This document shows, piece by piece, positions 33,042 through 41,737 of a stretch of 64,000 nt of DNA (position 1 is its first letter; each line of letters opens with the position of its first letter). The position numbers were made by a program, and so were the translations under genes. Source of the stretch: Ectopseudomonas composti. GTDB taxonomy: Bacteria > Pseudomonadota > Gammaproteobacteria > Pseudomonadales > Pseudomonadaceae. The stretch spans positions 186,001-250,000 of the forward strand of contig NZ_LSSW01000031.1 of the NCBI RefSeq assembly GCF_001567565.1, given 5' to 3'. The notes beneath the pieces are model-generated. The model saw only the letters and a program-made list of their open reading frames with translations, searched no databases and was not told where the DNA came from.

Positions 33042-34202
33042 TCAGGGCTGCTCGGGCGGCAGACGGGTGGCAATGATGAAGGCGGCCAGCAAGGCTACCA
33101 GACTGGCGATGGCGAAAGTCCAGGCCGGGCCCAGGCTCTTCCAGCTGTAACCGGCATACAACGCGCCCAACGCGCCGCCGATCCCGGCCAGACTGACATA
33201 CAGCGCCTGGGCCTGGCCCTGTTGGCGATCAGCGAAACTGCGCTGTACGAAGTGAATGCACGCGGCGTGGAATGCGCCAAAGGTGGCGGCGTGCATGCAC
33301 TGCGCCAGAAGCAGCAGCGGCAGGTACTGGGCCAGGTTGCCCAGCAACAGCCAGCGCACGGCGGTGATCAGGAAGCTGGCCAGCAACACTGCACGCAGCG
33401 AGTAACGCTGCAGCAGGCGCGCCATGACCAGGAACAGCAGGATCTCTGCCACCACCCCCAGCGCCCAGAACAAGCCGATGGCGCCACGGCTGTAGCCAAC
33501 ACCTTCCAGGTGCAGAGTCAGAAAGGTGTAGTACGGGCCGTTGCTCAACTGCATCAGCCCAACGCAAACATAGAACGCGAGGATGCCGGGGCGGCGCAAT
33601 TGGCGCACAAAGCCCTCCGACTCCAGCGTATTCGCACGCAGCAAAGGCTGCGCATTGGGCACCCAGAGACTGCTGGCGACGATGCCGGCCATGATCACCA
33701 GCAACGCCGCCGGGTAGGCGTCCAGACTCAGCCACTCGAACAACAGGCCGAGGCCGACCACGGCGACGATGAAGCCGATGCTGCCCCACAGGCGAATCTG
33801 GCTGTAACGCGCCGCCTGCTCGCGCAGATGGGCCAGGGTGATGACCTCAAACTGCGGCAGCACCGCATGCCAGAAGAAGGCGTGCGTGGCCATGATCAAC
33901 GCCAGCCAGGCGTAGCTCTGCCCGAGAAAGATGCCGGCGAAGCAAACCAGGGTGCACAGCGCGCCGAAACGCACGATCAACAAGCGCTGGCCGGTGTGAT
34001 CCCCCAGCCAGCCCCACAGGTTCGGTGCCAGGCAGCGCATCAACATGGGAATGGCGATCAGCTCGCCAATGCGTGCAGGGGAAAAGCCCAGGTGATCGAA
34101 GTACAGCGCCAGGAACGGCGCCGTACCCCCGAGCAGGGCGAAGTAGAAGAAGTAGAAGCCGGACAGCCGCCAGTACGGCAAGGCCGCGCGCGCCCAGATC
34201 AC
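33042..34202 (-). CDS. MFS transporter, HcaT/PPP-like (MFS_1_like)
   Basis: A 386-residue inner-membrane protein with about 12 helices. The sequence resembles the phenylpropionate permease HcaT group (WRLSGFYFFYFALLGGTAPF at the start, WGWLGDHTGQR after helix 2, RLWGSIGFIVAV). The start is GTG at 34202, overlapping the aroC stop. It is therefore coupled to chorismate synthase, and the substrate is unknown. Confidence 0.87.
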   Translation of the reverse strand: MIWARAALPYWRLSGFYFFYFALLGGTAPFLALYFDHLGFSPARIGELIAIPMLMRCLAPNLWGWLGDHTGQRLLIVRFGALCTLVCFAGIFLGQSYAWLALIMATHAFFWHAVLPQFEVITLAHLREQAARYSQIRLWGSIGFIVAVVGLGLLFEWLSLDAYPAALLVIMAGIVASSLWVPNAQPLLRANTLESEGFVRQLRRPGILAFYVCVGLMQLSNGPYYTFLTLHLEGVGYSRGAIGLFWALGVVAEILLFLVMARLLQRYSLRAVLLASFLITAVRWLLLGNLAQYLPLLLLAQCMHAATFGAFHAACIHFVQRSFADRQQGQAQALYVSLAGIGGALGALYAGYSWKSLGPAWTFAIASLVALLAAFIIATRLPPEQP

Positions 34203-35290
34203 AGTTGCGGCAGTACCGGCGTGGTGACGCGCACGTCGGCGTTCTGCGCGCGGTGACGCAGCAGGTGATCCATCAGCACGATGGCCATCATCGCCTCGGC
34301 GATGGGCGTGGCGCGGATGCCGACGCAGGGGTCGTGACGGCCCTTGGTGATGAGGTCCACCGGGTTGCCGTCGACGTCGATGGAACGCCCCGGCGTGGTG
34401 ATGCTCGAGGTCGGCTTCAGCGCCAGGTGGGCAACGATCGGCTGACCACTGGAGATACCACCGAGGATGCCGCCGGCATTGTTGGAGAGGAAACCTTCCG
34501 GGGTCAGCTCGTCGCGGTGTTCGGTGCCGCGCTGGGCAACGCAGGCGAAGCCGGCGCCGATCTCCACGCCCTTGACCGCGTTGATGCTCATCAAGGCATG
34601 GGCCAGCTCGGCGTCGAGGCGATCGAAGATTGGCTCGCCGAGCCCCGGCATGACGCCTTCGGCAACCACGGTGATCTTCGCGCCCACCGAATCCTGGTCG
34701 CGACGCAGCTGGTCCATGTAGGCCTCCAGCTCCGGCACCTTGTCCGGGTCGGGACTGAAGAAGGCGTTGTCCTCAACGCTGTCCCAGGTCTTGAACGGGA
34801 TCTCGATGGGGCCGAGCTGACTCATGTAGCCACGGATGACGATGCCCTGGCTGGCCAGGAACTTCTTGGCGATGGCGCCGGCCGCGACGCGCATGGCGGT
34901 CTCGCGCGCCGAGCTGCGGCCGCCGCCACGGTAATCGCGCAGGCCGTACTTGTGGTGGTAGCTGTAGTCGGCGTGGGCCGGGCGGAACAGATCCTTGATC
35001 GCCGAGTAGTCCTTGGACTTCTGGTCGGTGTTGCGGATCAGCAGGCCGATGGAGCAGCCGGTGGTCTTGCCCTCGAACACCCCGGAGAGGATTTCCACCT
35101 CGTCGGCTTCCTGGCGCTGCGTGGTGTGGCGGCTGGTGCCCGGCTTGCGACGGTCGAGGTCGCGCTGCAGGTCTTCCAGGACAATCTCGATACCCGGCGG
35201 GCACCCGTCGACGATGGCGACCAGCGCCGGGCCATGGCTTTCGCCTGCGGTGGTGACGGTGAACAGCTTGCCGTAGGTATTGCCGGACAT
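34199..35290 (-). CDS. aroC: Chorismate synthase
   Basis: A 363-residue enzyme that converts EPSP to chorismate with reduced FMN, the last common step of aromatic amino-acid synthesis. Signatures are GESHGPALVAIVDGCPPGI at the N-terminus, GGGRSSARETAMRVAAGA near residue 125 and GILGGISSGQPIV near 275. ATG 35290 (MSGNTYGKLF) is the family start. It leads a five-gene minus-strand run. Confidence 0.97.
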   Translation of the reverse strand: MSGNTYGKLFTVTTAGESHGPALVAIVDGCPPGIEIVLEDLQRDLDRRKPGTSRHTTQRQEADEVEILSGVFEGKTTGCSIGLLIRNTDQKSKDYSAIKDLFRPAHADYSYHHKYGLRDYRGGGRSSARETAMRVAAGAIAKKFLASQGIVIRGYMSQLGPIEIPFKTWDSVEDNAFFSPDPDKVPELEAYMDQLRRDQDSVGAKITVVAEGVMPGLGEPIFDRLDAELAHALMSINAVKGVEIGAGFACVAQRGTEHRDELTPEGFLSNNAGGILGGISSGQPIVAHLALKPTSSITTPGRSIDVDGNPVDLITKGRHDPCVGIRATPIAEAMMAIVLMDHLLRHRAQNADVRVTTPVLPQL

Positions 35291-35444
35291 GGGAAGACGC
35301 TCCGCGAAATTCAGCTCAGGCCCGGCGCTGCGCAGGCCCGATTCACAAGGTGGGCGAGTATACCTGCCACCTTCTTGCAGTTCACCCCGAACCTTGGTGC
35401 TCGGCTAGCGTCCAATGCCAGTCTGCCACTACCCTGCCCTCATC

Positions 35445-36407
35445 ATGCTGCGAGCCCTGCTCTTGTCCCTCACCCTGATCACCGGTCTGGCCCAGGCCAG
35501 TACCACCCGGCAATCCCCCGTCAGCCTCGATACCGACCAGGGCACCCTGTATGGCAGCCTGCTGGTGCCACAAAGCGACAAGCCGCTACCGGTAGCGCTG
35601 TTGATCGCCGGCTCTGGCCCTACCGACCGCAACGGCAACAACCCCGAAGGCGGCCATAACGACGCGCTTAAGAAGCTGGCCCAGGTTCTGGCGCGCAATG
35701 GCATCGCCAGCCTGCGCTATGACAAGCGCGGCGTCGCTGCCAGCCGCGCCGCCACCCCGGACGAGCGCGACCTCAGCGTCGAACACTACGTGGCTGACGC
35801 CGAAGGCTGGGCCAGGCTGCTGAGGAAGGATCCGCGCTTCGATCGCCTGATACTCATCGGCCACAGCGAAGGTGCGCTGATCGCCAGCCTGGCTGCGCCC
35901 GCCAGCCAGGCCGATGCGCTGGTGTCCATCGCCGGCCCCGCCTACCCCATCGGCCAGGTGCTGGACATGCAACTGGCCATGCGCCTGCCACCGCCCCTGC
36001 TGGACGAAAGCCGGCACATACTCGCCAACCTGATTCGCGGCAAGCTGCAGCCCAAGGTGCCCAAGGAGCTGCAAGCGATCTATCGCCCCAGCGTGCAGCC
36101 CTACCTGATCAGCTTGCTGCGCCAGGATCCGGCAGAGAACTTCGCGGCATTGCAGATTCCCGCGCTGATCGTGCAAGGCACCCACGACGCCCAGGTCAGC
36201 CCGGACAACGCCGAGCTGCTCAAGCAGGCCAAGCCCGACGCCGAACTGGCGCTGATCCCTGGCATGAACCATGTCATGCGCATCACCCCGGCGCCCTGGA
36301 ACGAACAGGTAGCGTCCTACGACGATCCGCAGCTACCCTTGGCCCGTGCTCTGGGCGAGCGGATCGTCGCGTTCATTCGCTCCAGCGCAGAGAAAAACGG
36401 TCGATAA
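35445..36407 (+). CDS. Alpha/beta hydrolase, exported
   Basis: A 320-residue hydrolase with a signal peptide (MLRALLLSLTLITGLAQA). It has oxyanion-region IAGSGPTDRNGNNP, the nucleophile elbow LIGHSEGALIA, an Asp in VQGTHDAQVSPDN and a His in PGMNHVMR, the pattern of serine hydrolases like BD-FAE and dienelactone-hydrolase relatives. The ATG at 35445 is preferred over 35415 because it begins the signal peptide. The substrate is unknown. Confidence 0.85.
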   Translation: MLRALLLSLTLITGLAQASTTRQSPVSLDTDQGTLYGSLLVPQSDKPLPVALLIAGSGPTDRNGNNPEGGHNDALKKLAQVLARNGIASLRYDKRGVAASRAATPDERDLSVEHYVADAEGWARLLRKDPRFDRLILIGHSEGALIASLAAPASQADALVSIAGPAYPIGQVLDMQLAMRLPPPLLDESRHILANLIRGKLQPKVPKELQAIYRPSVQPYLISLLRQDPAENFAALQIPALIVQGTHDAQVSPDNAELLKQAKPDAELALIPGMNHVMRITPAPWNEQVASYDDPQLPLARALGERIVAFIRSSAEKNGR

Positions 36408-36443
36408 CCTGCAAAATGACCCGACCAAGCGCACAGGACGCCC

Positions 36444-37244
36444 ATGAGCGAGAACCCAGCCCCGGAGGCGCAGGCCCCCGAAGACGCAGCCGCAGCCAGC
36501 GAAGCGGCCGCCGCGCCACACCCCTGGTCTGAACTGCCAGCCGAGCAGTTCAGCCTGCTGCGCCTGGCGCCGCTCCCCGTCGACCGCGAAACCGGGCCAA
36601 GACCGATGCGTTTCGTCCAGCTTGGCCGGGTGGAGCGTCACACCCGGAGTCTGAGCATGCTGCGCCTGACCGTTCAGGTGCCAGGCCAACGCCTGCATCG
36701 GCAGAGCAACCTGCTGGAAGTCTGGGCCGATCATCAGAACAAGGAGGTTCGTTTCGGTCCGGACAAGGGCTTCAGCGTGGAGCCGGCCAATCGCGGCCTG
36801 GGACGTTTTCTCATGGCCCAGGGCATTGCCTGGGCACGCAAGCAATTCGCCCATTACACCGTCGAAGGCGGCGCGCTGCCGACCAAGGACAACTTCAACG
36901 ACGCTGCCCGTGCCCGCCGCGACCACGCCGTCAAGGCGCAGGGCTTCACCATCGAGTACAGCGACCCACTGCAGCTCAAGCCCTTCTACAGCGCGCCACG
37001 GGTCAGTTCGCTGCATGGCGACTGGCAAGCCGAGAAGGTGCAGATCATCGAACTGCTGGATGCCGCGGCGATGCTGCAGCTGGCAGACCAGAACCTGCAG
37101 GAGCAGGACGCCAAACTGCGCAAGCTGGGAGATCGGGTCGAGCGCCTCAAGCGCGAAGACAGCGGCCTGCGCTTCACCATCACCTGCCTGGTGGCGTTCA
37201 GCCTGTTTCAGGCGGGGTTGCTGATCTGGATCGCCACGCGCTGA
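36444..37244 (+). CDS. Conserved hypothetical protein with coiled coil and C-terminal membrane helix
   Basis: A 266-residue protein I recognise only as a Pseudomonas conserved hypothetical. It has an Ala/Glu/Pro-rich disordered start (residues 1-28), a folded basic domain (about 50-190), a predicted coiled coil (LQLADQNLQEQDAKLRKLGD near 215-240) and one terminal helix (FTITCLVAFSLFQAGLLIWI). It would be a tail-anchored inner-membrane protein. ATG 36444 lies 37 bases after the hydrolase gene. Confidence 0.75.
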   Translation: MSENPAPEAQAPEDAAAASEAAAAPHPWSELPAEQFSLLRLAPLPVDRETGPRPMRFVQLGRVERHTRSLSMLRLTVQVPGQRLHRQSNLLEVWADHQNKEVRFGPDKGFSVEPANRGLGRFLMAQGIAWARKQFAHYTVEGGALPTKDNFNDAARARRDHAVKAQGFTIEYSDPLQLKPFYSAPRVSSLHGDWQAEKVQIIELLDAAAMLQLADQNLQEQDAKLRKLGDRVERLKREDSGLRFTITCLVAFSLFQAGLLIWIATR

Positions 37245-37366
37245 TCCATCGCGGCCGAAGCGCAATGTGGACCAGGTCATGGCGCCTTTCTCGGCATGAA
37301 CCGGTGGACTGCTCGCTTCGCTACGAGCAGTCGGCGCCCCGATCCGCCCTAGGCCCTGATAGATAT

Positions 37367-37409
37367 CGCGGCTGAAGCCGCTCCTACAGTAGGAGCGGCT
37401 TCAGCCGCG
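37367..37409. repeat. REP/BIME palindrome, two 21-base arms
   Basis: Two perfect 21-base inverted arms (CGCGGCTGAAGCCGCTCC… at 37367-37387 and its complement at 37389-37409) have a single-base spacer. The unit recurs alone at 41674-41694. It lies between convergent genes and probably belongs to a Pseudomonas REP family. Confidence 0.85.
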
Positions 37410-37422
37410 AAAAACCATCCGC

Positions 37423-38343
37423 TCAGCCCTTCAGCCGCGAACGAAACAGTTCCTGATGCTCGCGGCACTGCTTGGCCGCCAGCAGGAACACGCCGTGTCC
37501 GCCACGCTGGAAGTCCAGCCAGGTGAAGTCCACTTCCGGGTAAAGCGCTTCGACATGCACCTGGCTGTTGCCCACCTCGACGATCAGCACGCCGCGTTCG
37601 GTGAGATGATCGGCCGCCTCGGCCAGCATGCGCCGCACCAGATCCAGACCATCATGACCGCAGGCCAGGCCCATCTCCGGTTCGTGCTGGTATTCGGCGG
37701 GCATGTCGGCGAAGTCTTCGGCGTCGACATAAGGCGGGTTGGAAACGATCAGGTCGAAGCGCTGGCCTGGCAATTCGGCGAAGCCATCGCCCTGCACGCA
37801 GTACACGCGATCCTCCAGGCCGTGGCGCTCGATGTTGAGGTTGGCCACCTCCAGCGCATCGAACGACAGATCGCCCAGCACCACTTCCGCTTCAGGGAAC
37901 TCGTAGGCACACGCGATACCGATGCAGCCGGAGCCGGTGCACAGGTCGAGAATGCGCGCCGGTTCACTCGGCAACCAGGGCGCGAAATGACGGTCGATCA
38001 GCTCGGCGATCGGCGAGCGCGGCACCAGCACACGCTCATCGACGACGAAGGGCAAGCCGCAGAACCAGGCTTCGCCCAGCAGGTAAGCGGTGGGGACACG
38101 CTCTTCGATACGACGCTTGAGCACGGCCTGCAGGTGCGCATGCTCGTCGTCTTCCAGACGGCAATCGAGATAGGCGTCGGAAATTTCCCAGGGCAGGTGC
38201 AGCGAACCGAGCACCAATTGACGCGCCTCGTCCCAGGCGTTGTCGGTGCCATGGCCGAAGAACAGTTGCTCGGCCTGAAAACGGCTGACGGCCCAACGGA
38301 TGTAATCACGCAGGGTGCGTAAACGAGTAGAGAGAGCAGTCAC
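37423..38343 (-). CDS. prmB: 50S ribosomal protein L3 N5-glutamine methyltransferase
   Basis: A 306-residue SAM-dependent methyltransferase. It has an N-terminal helical domain (RDYIRWAVSRFQAEQLFFGH). SAM-binding motif I is ILDLCTGSGCIGIACA and the catalytic NPPY is in LIVSNPPYVDAEDF. The following MPAEYQHEPEMGL separates PrmB from PrmC. It methylates Gln150 of L3 during ribosome assembly. Length is normal and no lesion is seen. Confidence 0.94.
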   Translation of the reverse strand: MTALSTRLRTLRDYIRWAVSRFQAEQLFFGHGTDNAWDEARQLVLGSLHLPWEISDAYLDCRLEDDEHAHLQAVLKRRIEERVPTAYLLGEAWFCGLPFVVDERVLVPRSPIAELIDRHFAPWLPSEPARILDLCTGSGCIGIACAYEFPEAEVVLGDLSFDALEVANLNIERHGLEDRVYCVQGDGFAELPGQRFDLIVSNPPYVDAEDFADMPAEYQHEPEMGLACGHDGLDLVRRMLAEAADHLTERGVLIVEVGNSQVHVEALYPEVDFTWLDFQRGGHGVFLLAAKQCREHQELFRSRLKG

Positions 38344-38421
38344 GGGCGGCCTCCGGGTGAAAAGTGCGGAAGTTTAGCCCAGTGCAGGTCGCTCGCGCAT
38401 GAATGACAGGTTAACGAAAGC

Positions 38422-38550
38422 TCAGGAGCGCTCGCGTTTCTTGCGCACCAGGTCATCATCCGGGCGCCGCAGCTCGCGCAGAACGGCGATGGCCACAGCG
38501 ATGGAGAACAACAGCCAGAAATATTGGGGTAACTGCGGCAAAAGCGACAT
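38422..38550 (-). CDS. Small single-pass membrane protein (42 residues)
   Basis: ATG 38550 is preceded at five bases by AAGGAG, a near-perfect ribosome-binding site. The product has one apolar helix (YFWLLFSIAVAIAVL) followed by a charged tail (RELRRPDDDLVRKKRERS). It is a plausible cytoplasm-facing microprotein. It is separated from prmB by 78 bases on the same strand. No family was recognised. Confidence 0.6.
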   Translation of the reverse strand: MSLLPQLPQYFWLLFSIAVAIAVLRELRRPDDDLVRKKRERS

Positions 38551-38705
38551 GGCAACTCCTTTTGCGTACGACCCCGAGTCCTTCGGGGCAGTTCCGATTC
38601 TGCTCCGGCAAAACGCACCGAGCAAGCCTTGGCGCAGATAGAGGTTCACAGAGCGCTCTGGCAAGCGGACAATGGCACATCATCACCATCAGCCAGGAGC
38701 CCGAG

Positions 38706-39302
38706 ATGTCCCATCCGCAAACCATGTTCCAGCTCACCGGTCGTGGCCACGCACCGGCCAGCCTGAACAATGCGACCCTGCTGATCATCGACGCCCAGGA
38801 AGAGTACCGCAGCGGCGTGCTGGCGCTGCCGGGGCTCGACGCTGCGCTGGCGGAGATCGCCAGCCTGCTGGCAGCAGCGCGCAGTGCCGGTGCCGACATC
38901 GTTCACGTCAAGCACCTCGGTATTCCCGGCGGCCTGCTCGACCCCAGCGGCCCGCGTGGTCGCCACCTGCCGGAAGCGGCCCCACTGGCTGGCGAGATCG
39001 TGGTCGAAAAACGCCTGCCCAATGCCTTCGCCGGCACCGAGCTGCATGATCGCCTGCAGGCGCTCGGCCATCTCGACCTGATCGTCTGCGGCTTCATGAC
39101 CCACTCCAGCGTCAGCACTACCGTTCGCGCCGCCAAGGACTATGGCTACCGCTGCACCCTGGTCGATGCCGCCTGCGCCACCCGTGACCTGCCGGCGCCA
39201 GATGGCAGCGTGATTGCCGCCGCCGAGGTGCATCGCATCGAGGTGATCACGCTGGGCGATAACTTCGCCACCCTGGTGCCGAACGCCAAAGCGCTGGTGT
39301 GA
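38706..39302 (+). CDS. Isochorismatase/cysteine hydrolase-fold protein with Ser at the Cys position
   Basis: A 198-residue isochorismatase-like hydrolase. The triad Asp is Asp29 (LLIIDAQEEY) and the Lys is Lys102 (VVEKRLPNAF). The nucleophile position reads MTHSSVSTTV, with Ser135 where the family has Cys. ATG 38706 follows CAGGAGCCCGAG. The family includes nicotinamidase and isochorismatase. PhzD-like members use other chemistry without a Cys, so activity is possible but not of the usual thiol type. Confidence 0.85.
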   Translation: MSHPQTMFQLTGRGHAPASLNNATLLIIDAQEEYRSGVLALPGLDAALAEIASLLAAARSAGADIVHVKHLGIPGGLLDPSGPRGRHLPEAAPLAGEIVVEKRLPNAFAGTELHDRLQALGHLDLIVCGFMTHSSVSTTVRAAKDYGYRCTLVDAACATRDLPAPDGSVIAAAEVHRIEVITLGDNFATLVPNAKALV

Positions 39303-39383
39303 ACGCGCTAGCAGTCTTGCCTGCGCGGCGGAACCCAGGCGTAACCAGCCGGTCATACCGCCGATAAGCCAAAGGAAATCGGA

Positions 39384-39704
39384 ATGAAGCTGTCCGACGA
39401 TTTCGATGCACGCCGCCTGCGCCCACGCCAGCCGAGAAACTGGCGTATGCGTATCGGAGCCGGTCTGGGTGCGCTGCTCGCCGCCTTCGGCATTCTCCTG
39501 GCAATGGCCGGCGTCGCCTCTCTGGCCGGTCGCGCGCCGGTTCTCGGGACGCTCAACGACACCACGGGCGAAGCCATCATCCTGCTGCTGTTGGGCCTGT
39601 TCCTGTTGTGGGCCGGTATCGCCTTCTGGCGTCGCTGCCGCAGGCGCTTGCGGCGCCCCAACGATCTGAGCCTGTCGCCCTCGCTAATGAAAAAGCACGA
39701 CTGA
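39384..39704 (+). CDS. Small two-helix membrane protein
   Basis: A 106-residue protein with a basic N-terminus, two transmembrane helices (about residues 23-48 and 63-83, LGALLAAFGILLAMAGVA and AIILLLLGLFLLWAGIAFW) and a very basic tail (RRCRRRLRRP). The ATG follows AAAGGAAATCGGA. No function can be assigned. Confidence 0.75.
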   Translation: MKLSDDFDARRLRPRQPRNWRMRIGAGLGALLAAFGILLAMAGVASLAGRAPVLGTLNDTTGEAIILLLLGLFLLWAGIAFWRRCRRRLRRPNDLSLSPSLMKKHD

Positions 39705-39869
39705 CCAAGCGAAACATCGCCCACAGCAGCCGCAGAAGCTGGCTTGCCAGCGACGCTGTTCGCCAAGTGGCCCGGTGAGCGCCAGTAGACCGGCTGCTAC
39801 AAATTCGTCTTTCTACGCTTACACGACCGGCATTTGGGTAAAATGCCAGCCTGTTTCGCGGAGCCTCCG

Positions 39870-40427
39870 ATGCAAGACGACGACTTTTCCCTGTTCCAGG
39901 CCGAGCTGCGCGGCGTCAAGCCGCTCAAGCACGACCGTGCCGACACTGGCAAACCCAAGCCTGACCGTAAACAGTTCAACACCCTGCGCCAGGCTGCGAC
40001 CATCAGCCAGGGCGAGATCAAGGTGGACGGCCTGTCCGATCAGTTCGTCATCGACGTCGGCGCCGAAGACCCGTTGTACTGGGCCGGCAACGGCGTGCAG
40101 GACGGCCAGATGCGCAAGCTCAAACTGGGTCAGATTCCCTTCGACGGCAGCCTTGACCTGCACGGCATGAGCGTCGAGAAGGCACGCGATACGCTATGGG
40201 AGTTTCTTGCCGAAGCCACCAAACTGGAGATTCGCTGCGTGCGCGTCACCCATGGCAAGGCCGTGCGCATGGACGGGCGCAAACCGATGATCAAGAGCCA
40301 TGTGAACACCTGGCTGCGTCAGCACCCACAGGTACTGGGCTTCAGCTCCTGCCTGGCCAAGCATGGTGGTACCGGCGCGGTGTACATCATCCTCAAACGC
40401 ACCATGATGGATGGCCGCGACGAGTAA
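39870..40427 (+). CDS. Smr-domain protein (SmrA/YdaL-like)
   Basis: A 185-residue protein with a C-terminal Smr (small MutS-related) domain, a structure-dependent endonuclease or RNA-binding fold. Motifs are FDGSLDLHGMSVEKA (near residue 90), the central THGKA and CLAKHGGTGAVYIIL. The N-terminal 85 residues are the usual linker of stand-alone Smr proteins. ATG 39870 (MQDDDFSLF) has GGAGCCTCCG before it and fits family starts; 39834 is the longer alternative. Confidence 0.9.
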   Translation: MQDDDFSLFQAELRGVKPLKHDRADTGKPKPDRKQFNTLRQAATISQGEIKVDGLSDQFVIDVGAEDPLYWAGNGVQDGQMRKLKLGQIPFDGSLDLHGMSVEKARDTLWEFLAEATKLEIRCVRVTHGKAVRMDGRKPMIKSHVNTWLRQHPQVLGFSSCLAKHGGTGAVYIILKRTMMDGRDE

Positions 40428-40503
40428 TCAGAGCACCTGGCACTCTTGCCAGGCCCCTGTCGGCGCCCTACCCTGCGCCCTTCGATACCCAACAGGATTT
40501 TCC

Positions 40504-41049
40504 ATGTCCCTGGAACAACACTACACCGCGATCCTTGGCCAGCTCGGCGAGGACGTTTCTCGCGAAGGTCTGCTGGACACGCCCAAGCGCGCCGCCAAGG
40601 CCATGCAGTACCTGTGCCGTGGCTACCAGCAGACGCTGGAGGAAGTCACCAACGGCGCGCTGTTCAGCTCCGACAACAGCGAGATGGTGCTGGTGAAGAA
40701 CATCGAGCTGTACTCGCTGTGCGAACATCACCTGCTGCCGTTCATCGGCAAGGCTCACGTTGCCTACATCCCCAACGGCAAGGTGCTGGGCCTGTCCAAG
40801 GTGGCGCGTATCGTCGATATGTTCGCCCGCCGCCTGCAGATCCAGGAGAACCTCAGCCGGCAGATCGCCGAGGCGGTCGAGCAGGTCACCGGCGCGCTGG
40901 GCGTGGCGGTGGTCATCGAGGCGCAGCACATGTGCATGATGATGCGCGGCGTGGAGAAACAAAATTCCTCCATGGTCACCTCGGTGATGCTCGGCGAGTT
41001 CCGCAGCAACCCGGCGACTCGCGGCGAATTCCTCAATCTGGTTCGCTGA
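40504..41049 (+). CDS. folE: GTP cyclohydrolase I
   Basis: A 181-residue enzyme that converts GTP to 7,8-dihydroneopterin triphosphate, the first step of folate synthesis. The zinc ligands are in YSLCEHHLLPFIGK near residue 78, followed by IPNGKVLGLSKVARIVDMFA and the C-terminal QHMCMMMRGVEKQNSSMVTS. ATG 40504 (MSLEQHYTAI) is the natural start; frames opening earlier run into the smr gene. Confidence 0.95.
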   Translation: MSLEQHYTAILGQLGEDVSREGLLDTPKRAAKAMQYLCRGYQQTLEEVTNGALFSSDNSEMVLVKNIELYSLCEHHLLPFIGKAHVAYIPNGKVLGLSKVARIVDMFARRLQIQENLSRQIAEAVEQVTGALGVAVVIEAQHMCMMMRGVEKQNSSMVTSVMLGEFRSNPATRGEFLNLVR

Positions 41050-41114
41050 GCCAGACACCCGAAGACGGCCGCTCACTTGCGTGAACGGCCGTCGGCATTT
41101 CAGGAGTTAGAAAG

Positions 41115-41483
41115 ATGTTGCTCAAAGCCCTTCGTATCGGCCTGGGCCAGCTCGTTGTGTTCGTCGACTGGATCAGCCGCCCGCGCAAGCTCAAGCGCAG
41201 CCCCGAGGCGCAAGCCGACGTCGAACGCGCCACGGCCAACCTGGCGCTGTACCAGTTCCACGCCTGCCCGTTCTGCGTCAAGGTGCGGCGCAACCTGCAT
41301 CGCCTGAACCTGCCGGTGCAACTGCGCGATGCCAAGCACGATGCCGAGCATCGCCAGGCACTGGAACAGCAAGGCGGCCGCATCAAGGTGCCGTGCCTGC
41401 GCATCGAGGAAAACGGTCAGAGCACCTGGCTGTACGAGTCCAAAGCGATCATCGCCTATCTGGATCAGCGCTTCGCCAGCTAA
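41115..41483 (+). CDS. Glutaredoxin-like membrane-tethered protein
   Basis: A 122-residue protein with an N-terminal apolar helix (LRIGLGQLVVFVDWIS) and a glutathione-S-transferase/glutaredoxin N-terminal domain. The redox motif CPFC (HACPFCVKVRRNLHRL) and the cis-Pro region IKVPCLRIEE are seen, with YESKAIIAYLDQRF at the end. It lies 65 bases downstream of folE. Likely a thiol-disulfide oxidoreductase facing the cytoplasm. Confidence 0.86.
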   Translation: MLLKALRIGLGQLVVFVDWISRPRKLKRSPEAQADVERATANLALYQFHACPFCVKVRRNLHRLNLPVQLRDAKHDAEHRQALEQQGGRIKVPCLRIEENGQSTWLYESKAIIAYLDQRFAS

Positions 41484-41499
41484 CGCGGTGGGCGTGGAT

Positions 41500-41694
41500 C
41501 AGGTTTCATCGATCCACCGCTGCGCTGGACCCGCTGCAACCGATCCATCGCTTTGGTGGATGAAAAGAGCGTCATCCACCCTACCCGAGCCCAGCTGACA
41601 GCGTAGGGTGGAACACGCCCCTGCTGGCGGACCTTACTCCGCGAGCCTTGGAGCGGCCCAGCACCGGTCATTTCGCGGCTGAAGCCGCTCCTAC
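41500..41694. repeat. Intergenic repeat cluster between glutaredoxin gene and ligA
   Basis: This noncoding stretch holds several CATCCACCCTAC / GTAGGGTGGA-type repeats common in Pseudomonas, and at 41674-41694 one 21-base unit identical to the arm of the palindrome at 37367. No gene is supported here. Confidence 0.6.
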
Positions 41695-41737
41695 AAGATC
41701 GGCACCTCTTTGTCCGCCTCTGCTCGCGAACAGCTCC

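Noticed and set aside
33024..34256. 410-codon plus-strand open frame
   Set aside because: Antisense to the MFS gene; Gln/His/Ala-rich low complexity typical of a shadow.
34025..35659. 544-codon plus-strand open frame
   Set aside because: Antisense to aroC and overlapping the next hydrolase gene; no domain.
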